Shown here: in pieces, positions 14,267 to 23,138 of the stretch
Layout of the letters: the number at the start of each line of letters is the position of its first letter
Position numbering within the stretch: the stretch's first letter is position 1
Translations under genes and position numbers: made by a program
Assembly (NCBI GenBank): GCA_958407995.1
Contig: CATYJU010000004.1
Span: forward strand, 17,896-81,895
DNA from: an uncultured Collinsella sp.
GTDB taxonomy: Bacteria; Actinomycetota; Coriobacteriia; Coriobacteriales; Coriobacteriaceae
Length of the DNA stretch: 64,000 bases
Direction of reading: 5' to 3'
Notes under the pieces: model-generated
Seen by the model: the letters and a program-made list of their open reading frames with translations, nothing else
Told to the model about the DNA's origin: nothing
Databases searched by the model: none

Positions 14267-16576
14267 ATGGCATTGACCCCCAACGAGGCATATGCGGCCA
14301 AGCAGCCGTTTGTGGACAAGGAGACACTCGAGCATATCGTCGAGCAGTTCCCCACGCCGTTTCATCTATACGACGAGGCGGGTATCCGCCGCAACATGCA
14401 AGAAGTGCGCGACGCCTTTGCGTGGAACCCGGGGTTTAAGGAGTACTTTGCCGTCAAGGCCAACCCCAACCCGGCCCTTATCTCAATTCTCAACGAATAC
14501 GGCTGCGGCTGCGATTGCTCGAGCTATACCGAGCTCATGATCGCCCGCTCGCTGGGCATCACCGGCCATGACATCATGTTCTCGTCCAACGACACGCCGG
14601 CGGCAGACTTTGAGCTTGCCGACAAGTTGGGCGCCATCGTCAACTTCGACGATATCAGCCACATTGAGTTTTACGAGCGCGTCGCGGGACCCATCCCCAA
14701 GACGGTGAGCTGCCGTTTTAACCCGGGCGGCCTGTTCCAGCTTTCCAACGGCATTATGGACAACCCGGGCGATTCCAAGTACGGCATGACCACCGAGCAG
14801 CTCTTTGATGCCTTCCGCATGCTCAAGGCCAAGGGCGCCGAGGACTTTGGCATCCATGCCTTCCTTGCCAGCAACACCGTCACCAACGATTACTACCCCA
14901 AGCTCGCGCGAATCCTCTTTGAACTTGCCGTGCGCCTGGAGCGCGAGACCGGTGCACATGTCGCCTTTATCAATCTGTCCGGCGGTGTGGGTATCCCCTA
15001 CCTGCCCGAGCAGCAGGCCAATGACATCCACGCCATCGGCGAGGGTGTACACGCGGCCTACGACGAGATCCTGGTTCCCGCCGGCATGGGCGATGTGGCG
15101 ATCTGCACCGAGATGGGCCGCTTTATGATGGGCCCCTACGGGTGCCTGGTCACCAAGGCCATTCACGAAAAGCGGATCTACAAAGACTATATCGGCGTGG
15201 ACGCAAGTGCCGTCGACCTCATTCGTCCTGCCATGTATGACGCTTACCACCACGTTACAGTGATGGGCCAGCCGGGTGGCCCCGACAAGTCCGCAGCTCC
15301 CGTCACGAACACGTACGATATCACGGGCAACCTGTGCGAAAACAACGACAAGTTCGCCATCGACCGCGAGCTGCCGCATATCGACATGGATGACCTGCTT
15401 GTAATCCACGATACCGGTGCGCATGGCTACTCCATGGGCTACAACTACAACGGACGTCTGCGCTCCGCCGAGGTCCTGCTGCGCCCCGATGGCGCGGCCG
15501 ACCTCATCCGCCGCGCCGAGCGCCCGGGCGATTACTTTTCCACGCTCGACGTGCTGCCGTGCGGCCGAGAGCTGCTGGCCAAGTCGCGCGCCGAAAGCGC
15601 CCGCCGTCGCGCCCAAGACGAGCGCCTGGCAGTCGCAGCTCAATGGAACAAACGCATCCAGATCGCGGAGGCGAAGGAGAAGAACATGGACATCCGCAAT
15701 CTCGAGGGCTCAATCGTCGCCCTGGTTACGCCGTTTAAAAAGGACGGCAGTGTCGACTTTGACGCGCTTGGGCGCCTTATCGATTTCCACCTGCAAAACG
15801 GCACCGACGCCATCCTCACCCTAGGCACCACCGGCGAGAGCGCCACGATGACCGACGACGAGGACAACTCCGTTGTCGCCGCGGTGGTCAAGCAAGTTGC
15901 AGGACGCGTCCCCGTCATCGCCGGCTCGGGCTCCAACTCCACGCAGACCATGCTCACCAAGTCGCTTACTTACCAGGGCTTGGGAGCCGACGGCCTGCTG
16001 CTCATTACCCCCTACTACAACAAGTCTAACGAAGAGGGTATCTATCAGCACTTTAAGACCGTAGCCGATGCCGTGGACATTCCCTGCATCCTGTACAACA
16101 TCCCCGGTCGTTGCGGCTGCGGTATCAGCGAGCACAACGTAGAGCGCCTGGCCGCACATCCCAACATCATGGGTATTAAGGAAGCCTCGGGCGACGTCGC
16201 CTACGCGGCCAAGATCGCTCACCTGCTGTCAGACGACTTCCGCATGTACTCGGGCGAGGACGCGCTTACCGTGCCGCTCATGAGCCTGGGCGCCTCGGGC
16301 ACCATCAGCGTGTGGGCCGATGTTCAGCCGCAGCTCGTGCACGACATGTGCCACGCCTATTTGGACGGCGACGTGGAGCGCGCCCGCGATATCCAGATTG
16401 CCGGTCAGCCGCTCATCAATGCCCTCTTTAGCGAGGTCAACCCCATCCCCGTTAAGGAAGCGCTCGCCCAGATGGGCATGATCGAGGCAAACTACCGTAT
16501 GCCGCTGTGCCCCATGGCAGACGACACGCGATCCGAACTTACCGATGCTCTGAAGGGAGCTGGTCTGCTTGATTAA
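14267..16576 (+). CDS. lysA-dapA: Diaminopimelate decarboxylase-dihydrodipicolinate synthase continuous reading frame
   Basis: One uninterrupted 769-codon frame contains two enzymes. Residues 1-473 are LysA-like, with PLP lysine K64 in YFAVKANPN, the glycine loop SGGVGIPY and CTEMGRFMMGPYGC. From Met474 (ATG 15686) a complete DapA follows: GTTGES, Tyr137 and Arg142 in YNIPGRCG, Schiff-base Lys165 in GIKEASGD (DapA numbering). The junction has a charged helix (AKSRAESARRRAQDERLAVA). AAGGAG sits 6 nt before ATG 15686, so DapA may also be made separately. The enzymes catalyse the last and the first committed steps of lysine synthesis. DapB follows with overlap. A fusion of these two steps is not one I know. 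Confidence 0.85.
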   Translation: MALTPNEAYAAKQPFVDKETLEHIVEQFPTPFHLYDEAGIRRNMQEVRDAFAWNPGFKEYFAVKANPNPALISILNEYGCGCDCSSYTELMIARSLGITGHDIMFSSNDTPAADFELADKLGAIVNFDDISHIEFYERVAGPIPKTVSCRFNPGGLFQLSNGIMDNPGDSKYGMTTEQLFDAFRMLKAKGAEDFGIHAFLASNTVTNDYYPKLARILFELAVRLERETGAHVAFINLSGGVGIPYLPEQQANDIHAIGEGVHAAYDEILVPAGMGDVAICTEMGRFMMGPYGCLVTKAIHEKRIYKDYIGVDASAVDLIRPAMYDAYHHVTVMGQPGGPDKSAAPVTNTYDITGNLCENNDKFAIDRELPHIDMDDLLVIHDTGAHGYSMGYNYNGRLRSAEVLLRPDGAADLIRRAERPGDYFSTLDVLPCGRELLAKSRAESARRRAQDERLAVAAQWNKRIQIAEAKEKNMDIRNLEGSIVALVTPFKKDGSVDFDALGRLIDFHLQNGTDAILTLGTTGESATMTDDEDNSVVAAVVKQVAGRVPVIAGSGSNSTQTMLTKSLTYQGLGADGLLLITPYYNKSNEEGIYQHFKTVADAVDIPCILYNIPGRCGCGISEHNVERLAAHPNIMGIKEASGDVAYAAKIAHLLSDDFRMYSGEDALTVPLMSLGASGTISVWADVQPQLVHDMCHAYLDGDVERARDIQIAGQPLINALFSEVNPIPVKEALAQMGMIEANYRMPLCPMADDTRSELTDALKGAGLLD

Positions 16577-17309
16577 GACCGTCATTATGGGAACGGGCCG
16601 CATGGGCTCGCTCATCCGCACCACCGCCGAAAGCATTGTCGATGCCGCCGGGCAGCCCGTTTTTGATATCGTGGCCCAGATTGGCTTCGATTTGAGCGAG
16701 CTCGAGAACGCACCGGCTGCCGATGTGATTATCGACTTCTCGAACGTCGCGACCTTCGACGCTGTCGTCGCCTATGTCGAGCGCACGGGCGCGGCGTTGG
16801 TCTCAGGCACCACAGGCTACACCCCCGAGCAGATGGACCGCCTGCGTGAGCTGGGCCAGAACACCCGCGTTATGCACTCGGGCAATTACTCCATCGGTAT
16901 CGCAGCCCTGCGCCATCTGGTAGCGCAGGCTACACGCGAGCTGCCCGGCTTTGACTGCGAAATCGTCGAGACGCACCATAACCAAAAGGTCGACGCCCCC
17001 AGCGGCACTGCCAAGTTGTTGCTCGACGCCGTCGTCGAAGCCGAGCCCGAGGCAGGCTACCACCCCGTCTATGGCCGCGAGGGCATGTGCGGAGCACGCG
17101 ATCCCAAGGAGATCGGCATGCACTCGCTGCGCGGTGGCACTGTCGCCGGCGTCCACGAAGTGAGTTTCTTTGGCCAGGACGAGGAGGTCACGCTCACCCA
17201 CCGCGCCACGAGCCGTCAGATCTTTGTCAACGGCGCCCTGGCAGCCGCGCAGAAGCTCGTCGCCCGCGAACCCGGCTTCTATACGTTCGACCAGGTCATG
17301 TTTGCCTAA
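16569..17309 (+). CDS. dapB: 4-hydroxy-tetrahydrodipicolinate reductase
   Basis: 246 residues with the DapB hallmarks: nucleotide-binding MGTGRMGS at the N-terminus, SGTTGY near residue 80, and the catalytic HHNQKVDAPSGTA. It reduces the DapA product to tetrahydrodipicolinate using NAD(P)H. The TTG start at 16569 overlaps the preceding stop by 8 bp, so it is translationally coupled to LysA-DapA and falls under the same lysine riboswitch. Confidence 0.93.
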   Translation: MIKTVIMGTGRMGSLIRTTAESIVDAAGQPVFDIVAQIGFDLSELENAPAADVIIDFSNVATFDAVVAYVERTGAALVSGTTGYTPEQMDRLRELGQNTRVMHSGNYSIGIAALRHLVAQATRELPGFDCEIVETHHNQKVDAPSGTAKLLLDAVVEAEPEAGYHPVYGREGMCGARDPKEIGMHSLRGGTVAGVHEVSFFGQDEEVTLTHRATSRQIFVNGALAAAQKLVAREPGFYTFDQVMFA

Positions 17310-17348
17310 CCAGGTATCAACCGAATCCACCCAAAGGAGAGATAGCGA

Positions 17349-18068
17349 ATGAGCAACGCAGCCGAGATGGATGCCCAGGAGATTATCAATTACATCGCCA
17401 CCGCGCCTAAAAAGACGCCTGTCAAGCTGTATGTGCGCGAGAAACCCGGCATGAAGGTTGCCTGGGGCGACGCACATGTCTACGGCGGCCGTCGCGGCAA
17501 GACCGTCTTTGGCGACTGGGACGAGCTCAAAGCCATCCTGGACGCCAACGCCGATTCCATCGATTACTACGACGTCGAGAATGACTGCCGCAACTCCGCC
17601 GTCCCCATGCTCGACCTTAAGGGCATCAACGCCCGCATCGAGCCGGGCGCGATCATCCGCGACCGCGTCGAGATTGGCGACCGTGCCGTCATCATGATGG
17701 GCGCCATCATCAACATCGGCTCCGTTATCGGCGAGGGTTCCATGATCGATATGGGCGCCGTGCTGGGCGGTCGCGCCACCGTGGGCAAGAACTGCCACAT
17801 CGGCGCCGGCACCGTGCTGGCAGGCGTTGTGGAGCCCGCCAGCGCCACGCCCGTCATCATCGAGGACGATGTCATGATCGGCGCAAACGCCGTGGTCCTG
17901 GAAGGCGTGCACGTGGGCAAGGGTGCTGTAGTTGCCGCCGGCGCCGTGTGCGTCGAGGACGTCCCCGCCGGCGCCGTCGTGGCCGGTGTCCCCGCCCGCG
18001 CCATCAAGATGCGCGACGAGAAGACCGACAGCAAGACCGGCCTGGAAGAGGGCCTGCGCCAGCTTTAA
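17349..18068 (+). CDS. dapH: Tetrahydrodipicolinate N-acetyltransferase
   Basis: 239 residues, the usual length of DapH. An N-terminal alpha/beta part ([20 protein letters not shown]) precedes a left-handed beta helix of hexapeptide repeats ([36 protein letters not shown]) and the acetyl-CoA loop [15 protein letters not shown]. It N-acetylates tetrahydrodipicolinate, marking the acetylase variant of the DAP pathway. AAAGGAGAG precedes ATG 17349. An aminotransferase and a deacetylase complete that route; candidates are the M20 gene upstream and the aminotransferase at 21.9 kb. Confidence 0.93.
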   Translation: MSNAAEMDAQEIINYIATAPKKTPVKLYVREKPGMKVAWGDAHVYGGRRGKTVFGDWDELKAILDANADSIDYYDVENDCRNSAVPMLDLKGINARIEPGAIIRDRVEIGDRAVIMMGAIINIGSVIGEGSMIDMGAVLGGRATVGKNCHIGAGTVLAGVVEPASATPVIIEDDVMIGANAVVLEGVHVGKGAVVAAGAVCVEDVPAGAVVAGVPARAIKMRDEKTDSKTGLEEGLRQL

Positions 18069-18070
18069 TA

Positions 18071-18098
18071 GTTACGGCGTTTTACCAAACGCCGTAAC
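18071..18098 (+). terminator. Hairpin ending the lysine operon
   Basis: GTTACGGCGTTT and AAACGCCGTAAC pair perfectly around a 4-nt loop, 2 bp after the dapH stop. There is no T-run. A very similar hairpin (GTTACGCGGTTT) ends ettA at 27898. Confidence 0.7.
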
Positions 18099-18111
18099 GG
18101 CCCGACGCTGC

Positions 18112-18209
18112 AAACGCCCCTAAGCGGCAATCTGACGTTCAATCGTCGGTCGCGTACCGAAGTACGCTTCCCTCCTCTTTCACGTCACCTTGCTCGCTTA
18201 GGGGCGTTT
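18112..18209. repeat. Interspersed palindromic repeat family 1, copy B
   Basis: Core with CGTTCAATCGTCGGTCGCGT, ACCGAAGTACGC and CCTCCTCTTTCACG inside outer arms AAACGCCCCTAAGCG (18112-18126) and CGCTTAGGGGCGTTT (18195-18209). The outer arms differ fully from copy A but are perfectly complementary. Confidence 0.8.
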
Positions 18210-18254
18210 TCGCTGACGTATGCTCGACCTGCAACGTAATTCAGCCCCAAGTAA

Positions 18255-18289
18255 AAAGGCCGAAGCCCTCATCCGGGGCTTCGGCCTTT
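18255..18289. terminator. Bidirectional terminator between convergent genes
   Basis: AAAGGCCGAAGCCC and GGGCTTCGGCCTTT arms with A-run before and T-run after. Confidence 0.85.
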
Positions 18290-18313
18290 ATTTTTGCAGC
18301 GTCCAAGCGCAGT

Positions 18314-19327
18314 TTATCGATTCTCAATTGACCCGATATTCTTGAGCTCGATGGAGATGAGGCCGTTGGGCTCATTGACGAACTCGATGTACTCGGAGTT
18401 CGAACCCATCTCGGCCGGGAAGCTGATCTCGATGCCCGTGTCGGTACGGATCTTGTGATTGCGCACGGCCGCGCGCTCAACTTGCTTGCGCTCCACGGGA
18501 ACGCGCTCAGGCACCTTCTCCTCAGTCAGTGCCGCGCGCACGCTCTCCTTGATAACTGGTTCGTCCTCAAAGACCTCATCGACGATATCCCAAGGCGGCA
18601 GCTCCTCGTCATCCTCGACTTTCTCGGCAACGGCAGCCTTAACCTTGGCGAGCGCCACGGCCGTGTTGGCACCGTGCTCCTCGGCGACTTCCTCGACCAC
18701 ACGCGTCACGGTGTCGATGACCTCCTTGCCCGATACCCCCGTGTCGCACTGCAGCAGGCCATCGGGAATGAGCATGCGATCCTCGCCGGCAATCTTGCGC
18801 TTCTTATCCACATAGCCGATCTCCATGGTGCTTGCACGCACGATTGCATAGCTCGGCACCTTTTGCGAGGGGTTCGGCAGAATGGCGTAGTGGCGCGCGA
18901 TGTCGTTGCGCACCTCCCCCTCTTCGCGGCCCACTTCGTGCATAAAAGCCTGCTTGGAGCCCAGCAGCATCACGGCAAACCAGCGGGCATCCTCATCGTC
19001 GTCAAAATCAGCCACGAGCACGTCGGTGGACTCGGCTTTCTCGGCTTTGGTGAGCTCGGAGGAGATAAACTCCGCAATCTGCTGCGACAGGTCCACGAAC
19101 TCGCGCTCGCCAAAGAAATAGCCCTTGAGCTCACCACCAAACGCAGAGTTCTCGGCAAACGTGGCGCGTTTGTTGTCGGCCGAGGTACGAGCGCGCCGCA
19201 GGTGCGTGGTTACGAAATTACGCACGGTGCGGCTCTCGATATCCAACTCGCGCTGGCTCATAACGTTGACGGCAGAGTCAAAGTCCAGGATATGCAGAAT
19301 CGCGTGATTGATTTTCATATACGGCAT
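18314..19327 (-). CDS. Nucleoid-associated protein, YejK/NdpA family
   Basis: 337 residues, the length of the NdpA/YejK family. Recognisable segments are KINHAILHILDFDSAV, LKGYFFGEREFVDLSQQIAEFI, the acidic LVADFDDDEDARWFAVMLLGSKQAF and GIEISFPAEM near the C-terminus, with a charged region rich in Glu/Lys/Val around 240-290. These proteins bind the nucleoid; their job is poorly known. A second ATG 9 nt inside is an equally possible start. A monocistronic unit ending at the terminator at 18255 is likely. Confidence 0.8.
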   Translation of the reverse strand: MPYMKINHAILHILDFDSAVNVMSQRELDIESRTVRNFVTTHLRRARTSADNKRATFAENSAFGGELKGYFFGEREFVDLSQQIAEFISSELTKAEKAESTDVLVADFDDDEDARWFAVMLLGSKQAFMHEVGREEGEVRNDIARHYAILPNPSQKVPSYAIVRASTMEIGYVDKKRKIAGEDRMLIPDGLLQCDTGVSGKEVIDTVTRVVEEVAEEHGANTAVALAKVKAAVAEKVEDDEELPPWDIVDEVFEDEPVIKESVRAALTEEKVPERVPVERKQVERAAVRNHKIRTDTGIEISFPAEMGSNSEYIEFVNEPNGLISIELKNIGSIENR

Positions 19328-19401
19328 TCCGTTCTAGATCGATTTCGGCACGAACCAGTATAGCGGTCGAGCCCGCCCCAGGCGCATCGAAGATTGGCGC
19401 A

Positions 19402-19428
19402 TCGGGGACAGGTTGCTTTGTATCAATG
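19402..19428. repeat. Degenerate GGGACAGG-type repeat
   Basis: GGGGACAGGTTGCTTTGTATCA resembles GGAGTCAGGTTACTTTGCACCA at 20616-20638 and the longer GGGACAGG repeats elsewhere. Present between the YejK gene and the lipase-like gene. Confidence 0.4.
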
Positions 19429-19429
19429 G

Positions 19430-20590
19430 CTAGCGCAGGAGCTCGGACTGCCAAGCCTCGAGCTGTTCTGCCAAACTCTTGCCGGCAGCGGGCACGTCGA
19501 TCTGGGGGCGTTTGGGCAACAGTGCGCATTTAAGGATCGCCACGATGGTCTGCGAGATAAAGCGTCGCGTATCTTTGTCAAAGCCTTGCGCAGCCTGGAG
19601 CATCACGGGCAGACTCTCACGCAGATTTCCTGCGATATCCGCAAACCGTTCGGCGTCCGTAGCCTCAAACACGGAGAACAACGCATCTACAAAACGCTCG
19701 CGCTCGCTAGGTGACACTGCAAGCAGCATCTCGCGAATGGAGCCATCAACGTATCGAGCACCGGCGGACAGGCGCTCACAGTATACGAAGTCGCAACCAT
19801 CAACCACCCAGCTAAAGGGATTGTGCTGCAGCAGGCTGAACTCGGTGCTCTCAACGATGGCATAGTCCTCTTGTGTCTCGAACATCATGCCGAAGATCGA
19901 CGACCGAGGTAGCGTCTTGTCGATTCGACCGGAAAGATCGGCAAAGGCGTTGCCGTTCAGAAACTCCTCGACGAACCCTGGACCATCATGGGAATACGCC
20001 CGTTCGATTCGCTCACGGGCGACATCGGAGCACATCGCCGCACCGTACACCGCAAGGTTTCCGCCCTTGGAATGACCTCCGCACAAAAGCGGCCCGTCGA
20101 TCGCATCCGCCGCCTCGTCCACATAACGCGCCGCGGATTCCTGGGCCGGCACAGGACACCGGAACGCCATGTTAAAGTCCTCTTTCCAGCCCACAATCGT
20201 GCTGTCGGTCCCCCGGAAGGAAAGATAGCTAAACCCCGCCGGAAACCGGAACGCCATGGCTGCAAACTGCTCCGTCGCCACCACATCGCTCACGGCACGA
20301 TAGCCGCAAACGTGCACGCCGCGGTATCTGGGATTTGCTGCCACGGCCTCCAACAAGGCCCTGCTTCCCTCTGGGTCCCACAAGTCGTCAATCATGTCCC
20401 GGTAGCACTCGGCACGCAGCAGTTCGCGTACGTCTAGGCCCTGCCAGTTCGTCAGCCCCGCCATATCACCCGGCAAGCGCAAATAGGACAACCACGCAAA
20501 GACCAGGCTATCCACCGCGCAGAACGGCCGCTCCTCAAAGGGATCAAACGCCGTCTGGACATAGGTCAAAAAATTAGGCGAATCCGACAT
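19430..20590 (-). CDS. DUF2974 lipase-like protein
   Basis: 386 residues of the DUF2974 (Mbeg1-like) group of alpha/beta hydrolases. The nucleophile elbow is GHSKGGN near residue 173, preceded by FSYLSFRGTDSTIVGWKEDF, which is the lipase strand-loop before the oxyanion region. SHDGPGF and DGCDFVYCERL follow in the usual order. There is no signal peptide, so it is cytoplasmic. GGGAGG precedes the ATG. Substrate is unknown; family membership is solid. Confidence 0.8.
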   Translation of the reverse strand: MSDSPNFLTYVQTAFDPFEERPFCAVDSLVFAWLSYLRLPGDMAGLTNWQGLDVRELLRAECYRDMIDDLWDPEGSRALLEAVAANPRYRGVHVCGYRAVSDVVATEQFAAMAFRFPAGFSYLSFRGTDSTIVGWKEDFNMAFRCPVPAQESAARYVDEAADAIDGPLLCGGHSKGGNLAVYGAAMCSDVARERIERAYSHDGPGFVEEFLNGNAFADLSGRIDKTLPRSSIFGMMFETQEDYAIVESTEFSLLQHNPFSWVVDGCDFVYCERLSAGARYVDGSIREMLLAVSPSERERFVDALFSVFEATDAERFADIAGNLRESLPVMLQAAQGFDKDTRRFISQTIVAILKCALLPKRPQIDVPAAGKSLAEQLEAWQSELLR

Positions 20591-20608
20591 GGCCCTCCCA
20601 TCAACTAT

Positions 20609-20637
20609 GGTGCATTGGAGTCAGGTTACTTTGCACC
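20609..20637. repeat. Inverted repeat GGTGCA/TGCACC around a GTCAGGTT core
   Basis: GGTGCA (20609-20614) and TGCACC (20632-20637) flank GAGTCAGGTTACTT; related to the repeat at 19402. It lies upstream of the lipase-like gene and next to the ldh terminator. Confidence 0.4.
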
Positions 20638-20640
20638 AAA

Positions 20641-20673
20641 AAGGCGCCCGGGCCGTGTGGACCCGGACGCCTT
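20641..20673 (-). terminator. Terminator of ldh
   Basis: AAGGCGCCCGGG and CCCGGACGCCTT arms; on the minus strand the hairpin is followed by a T-run. Confidence 0.8.
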
Positions 20674-20704
20674 CATTGTAGCTTTTCGCTCTAGCGAGCT
20701 TGAT

Positions 20705-21655
20705 TTAGCAGGAGAAGTCGACGCTGTCGATGATGTCCTTGAGGGCCTTGGCGGAGACGGTGAGCTCATGCTGCTCGTCGTCGTTCAGCGGCACGGGGAC
20801 GCGGCAGACGACGCCGTCGCGGCCAACGACCGTCGGCATGGAGATGGCCAGATCGGACAGGCCATACTCGCCCACCATGAGCGAGGAAACGGGCAGAACG
20901 GTCTGCTCATCACGCATAACAGCGGTGCAGATGCGCTTAACGGCCATGGCGACGCCGTAGTAGGTGGCGTGCTTCTTCTCGATGATGGTGTAGGCGGAGT
21001 TCTTAACGTCCTCGGCGATGCGCTTCTCGGCAGCCTCATGCTCCAGGTGGCCGTGAAGCTCGCAGAAGGTGTTCAGCGGCACGCCGGCAACCTGGGCGCT
21101 GGACCAAGCGACAAACTCGGAGTCGCCGTGCTCACCCATGACATAGGCCTGAACGTCGCGCGGGTCAACCTCGACGTGGGCACCAAGCATCTGCTGCAGA
21201 CGGCCAGTGTCGAGCACGGTGCCGGAGCCGATGACGTGGCCCTCGGGCAGGCCGGACATCTTGATGGCGGCGTAGGTCAGAACATCGACCGGGTTGGAGA
21301 CGATGAGCAGAATGCCATCGAAGCCGGACTTCTTAATCTCGGGGATAATGGACTTAAAGATGCTGACGTTCTTGTTGACCAGGTCCAGGCGGGTCTCACC
21401 GGGCTTCTGGGCAGCGCCAGCGGTGACGACGATCATGGCGGCGTCGGCGACATCGGAATAATCGCCGGCGTAGATCTTCATCGGCTCGGCAAACGTCATG
21501 CCGTGCGCGATATCCAGGGCCTCACCCTCGGCGCGGTTCTTGTCCACGTCGATGAGGACCATCTCGGAGAACAGACCGCTCTGCATCAGCGCGAACGCCG
21601 AAGACGAACCGACGAAACCGCAGCCGACAATAGCGACCTTCTTCTCGTTAACCAT
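20705..21655 (-). CDS. ldh: L-lactate dehydrogenase
   Basis: 316 residues. The NAD-binding VAIVGCGFVGSSSAFAL, substrate-loop Arg in AAQKPGETRLDLV, SNPVDVLTYAA, GTVLDTGRLQQML and the catalytic His in MGEHGDSEFVAWS identify L-LDH. The ATG at 21655 with GGGAG upstream gives the normal N-terminus; a longer frame is not used. It reduces pyruvate to L-lactate and regenerates NAD in fermentation. It is 200 bp from the preceding aminotransferase gene, with a hairpin in between, so it probably has its own promoter. Confidence 0.95.
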   Translation of the reverse strand: MVNEKKVAIVGCGFVGSSSAFALMQSGLFSEMVLIDVDKNRAEGEALDIAHGMTFAEPMKIYAGDYSDVADAAMIVVTAGAAQKPGETRLDLVNKNVSIFKSIIPEIKKSGFDGILLIVSNPVDVLTYAAIKMSGLPEGHVIGSGTVLDTGRLQQMLGAHVEVDPRDVQAYVMGEHGDSEFVAWSSAQVAGVPLNTFCELHGHLEHEAAEKRIAEDVKNSAYTIIEKKHATYYGVAMAVKRICTAVMRDEQTVLPVSSLMVGEYGLSDLAISMPTVVGRDGVVCRVPVPLNDDEQHELTVSAKALKDIIDSVDFSC

Positions 21656-21675
21656 TAGAAACTCCCATCTCACTC

Positions 21676-21712
21676 CACAAACAAGCCGCCCGGGAACGAC
21701 CCGAGCGGCTTG
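21676..21712 (-). terminator. Hairpin in the ldh leader
   Basis: ACAAGCCGCTCGGG and CCCGGGCGGCTTGT pair with one wobble, about 20 bp before the ldh start on the same strand, followed by TTTG. It may end transcripts from the upstream aminotransferase or act as a leader element of ldh. Confidence 0.5.
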
Positions 21713-21856
21713 TCGTAATCCCAATACATCCAATCGGGACTTTGATTATGCTCCTATTCGCAGCCAAAAATCGACCGTTTACCGAAATTGTTTGCAGAAT
21801 TCGTAAAATAACTGCACGAAATCGGTTTCGATATATTGACGAGCCAAAATAGCTTT

Positions 21857-23020
21857 CTAATACAGGCCCGCCTCGCGAATGGCCTCGACAGCCAAAGCGA
21901 TCTGGTCGGGCGGCAAGACCAGCGCCATGCGCACGTGCCCCTCGCCCGAAGGACCAAAGCTCGCGCCCGGCGTCACCACAACGCCGGCCTTCTCCATAAG
22001 CTCCTCGCAAAACGCCATGGAATCGGTGCGGCCACCGGGAAGCTTGGCCCACACAAACATAGAGCCATGCGCGTTGGGGCGCTCCCAGCCCAAGCCCTCA
22101 AGACCGTCGCACAGGGCATCGCGGCGCTCCTGGTACTTCAGACGCTGCGCCTCGACCTCATCGCGCGGACCGTTCAGGCAGGCGATGGCGGCCTTCTGGA
22201 TCGGGAAGAACATGCCAAAGTCGATCTGGCCGCGCAGCTTGGCAAAGGCCGAGACCACGTCCTCTCGGCCGACCAAAAAGCCGATGCGGGCACCGGTGAC
22301 GTTAAACGACTTGGAGAGCGAGAAGAACTCAACGCCCACCTCGAGCGCGCCGGGGTACTGCAAGAAGCTGCCGCCCGGCTCGCCGTTGAACACGATGTCG
22401 GAGTATGCGTTGTCGTGAACGATCAGCAGGTCGTGCTCGCGGGCAAAAGCGATGATCTCCTCGTAGATCTCGGGCGTGCCCACCGAGCCCACCGGGTTGG
22501 CGGGCAGCGACACGATCATGTACTTGGCACGATCGGCCACCTCGGGATCGATGCCCGCCACATAGGGCAGGTAATTGTGCTCCGCCACCAGCGGATAATA
22601 CTCGAGTTTGGCGTCGGCGATCTTGGCCCCCGCCTCAAAAACCGGGTAGCACGGATCGGGAACCAAAATGGTGTCACCCGGATCGAGCAGGGCCAGGCCC
22701 AAATGGCCCACGCCCTCCTGCGTGCCGTTGCACGACTGCACCATGGACGGCGTAATGCCCGAAACGCCAAAGCGACGCTCATAGTAATCGCACACAGCTT
22801 GCTTGAGTTCGGGCAGGTCGCGCAGGGCATACTTCCACATCTCGGGATCTTGGGCTGCCTGCGTGAGCGCCTCGACCACGTGGTCGTACGGCTTAAAGTC
22901 GGGCGTGCCCACGCTCATGTTGTAAATGGTCTTGCCCTGAGCCTTCAGCGCAAGCAGTTTGTTGTTGAGCGAGGCGAAGACCTCCGCGCTAAAGCGGTCG
23001 AGACGCTGCGATGCCTGCAT
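21857..23020 (-). CDS. Class I/II aminotransferase, DAP-aminotransferase-like
   Basis: 387 residues of the PLP fold-type I family. Seen: MSVGTPDFKPYDHV, CNGTQEGVGHLGLALLDPGD, the PLP site SLSKSFNVTGARIGFLVG with Lys, and VVVTPGASFGPSGEGHVRMA with the carboxylate-binding Arg. ATG 23020 has GAAAGGTGG. The closest families by eye are LL-diaminopimelate and N-acetyl-DAP aminotransferases and MalY/PatA-like enzymes. Since the lysine operon nearby lacks its aminotransferase, this is a fair candidate, but it lies outside the riboswitch unit and an alanine/aspartate aminotransferase role is possible. Confidence 0.78.
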   Translation of the reverse strand: MQASQRLDRFSAEVFASLNNKLLALKAQGKTIYNMSVGTPDFKPYDHVVEALTQAAQDPEMWKYALRDLPELKQAVCDYYERRFGVSGITPSMVQSCNGTQEGVGHLGLALLDPGDTILVPDPCYPVFEAGAKIADAKLEYYPLVAEHNYLPYVAGIDPEVADRAKYMIVSLPANPVGSVGTPEIYEEIIAFAREHDLLIVHDNAYSDIVFNGEPGGSFLQYPGALEVGVEFFSLSKSFNVTGARIGFLVGREDVVSAFAKLRGQIDFGMFFPIQKAAIACLNGPRDEVEAQRLKYQERRDALCDGLEGLGWERPNAHGSMFVWAKLPGGRTDSMAFCEELMEKAGVVVTPGASFGPSGEGHVRMALVLPPDQIALAVEAIREAGLY

Positions 23021-23039
23021 GGTGCCACCTTTCGATATG

Positions 23040-23070
23040 AAAAACGCGGCGCTCCGACAAGAGCGCCGCG
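23040..23070 (-). terminator. Terminator of the NAD synthetase gene
   Basis: CGCGGCGCTC and GAGCGCCGCG arms around 6 nt; on the minus strand GTTTTT follows. Confidence 0.85.
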
Positions 23071-23138
23071 CGATACGGGCCATCAGATTGCAAAAGTGTA
23101 ACGCTTGCAACCCCCGTATTGGTTCAATTTAGCCAACC

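Noticed and set aside
21790..21845. Rex-type redox operator between the aminotransferase and ldh
   Set aside because: CGAAA/TTTCG palindromes are present but do not match the Rex consensus TTGTGAA-N-TTCACAA.
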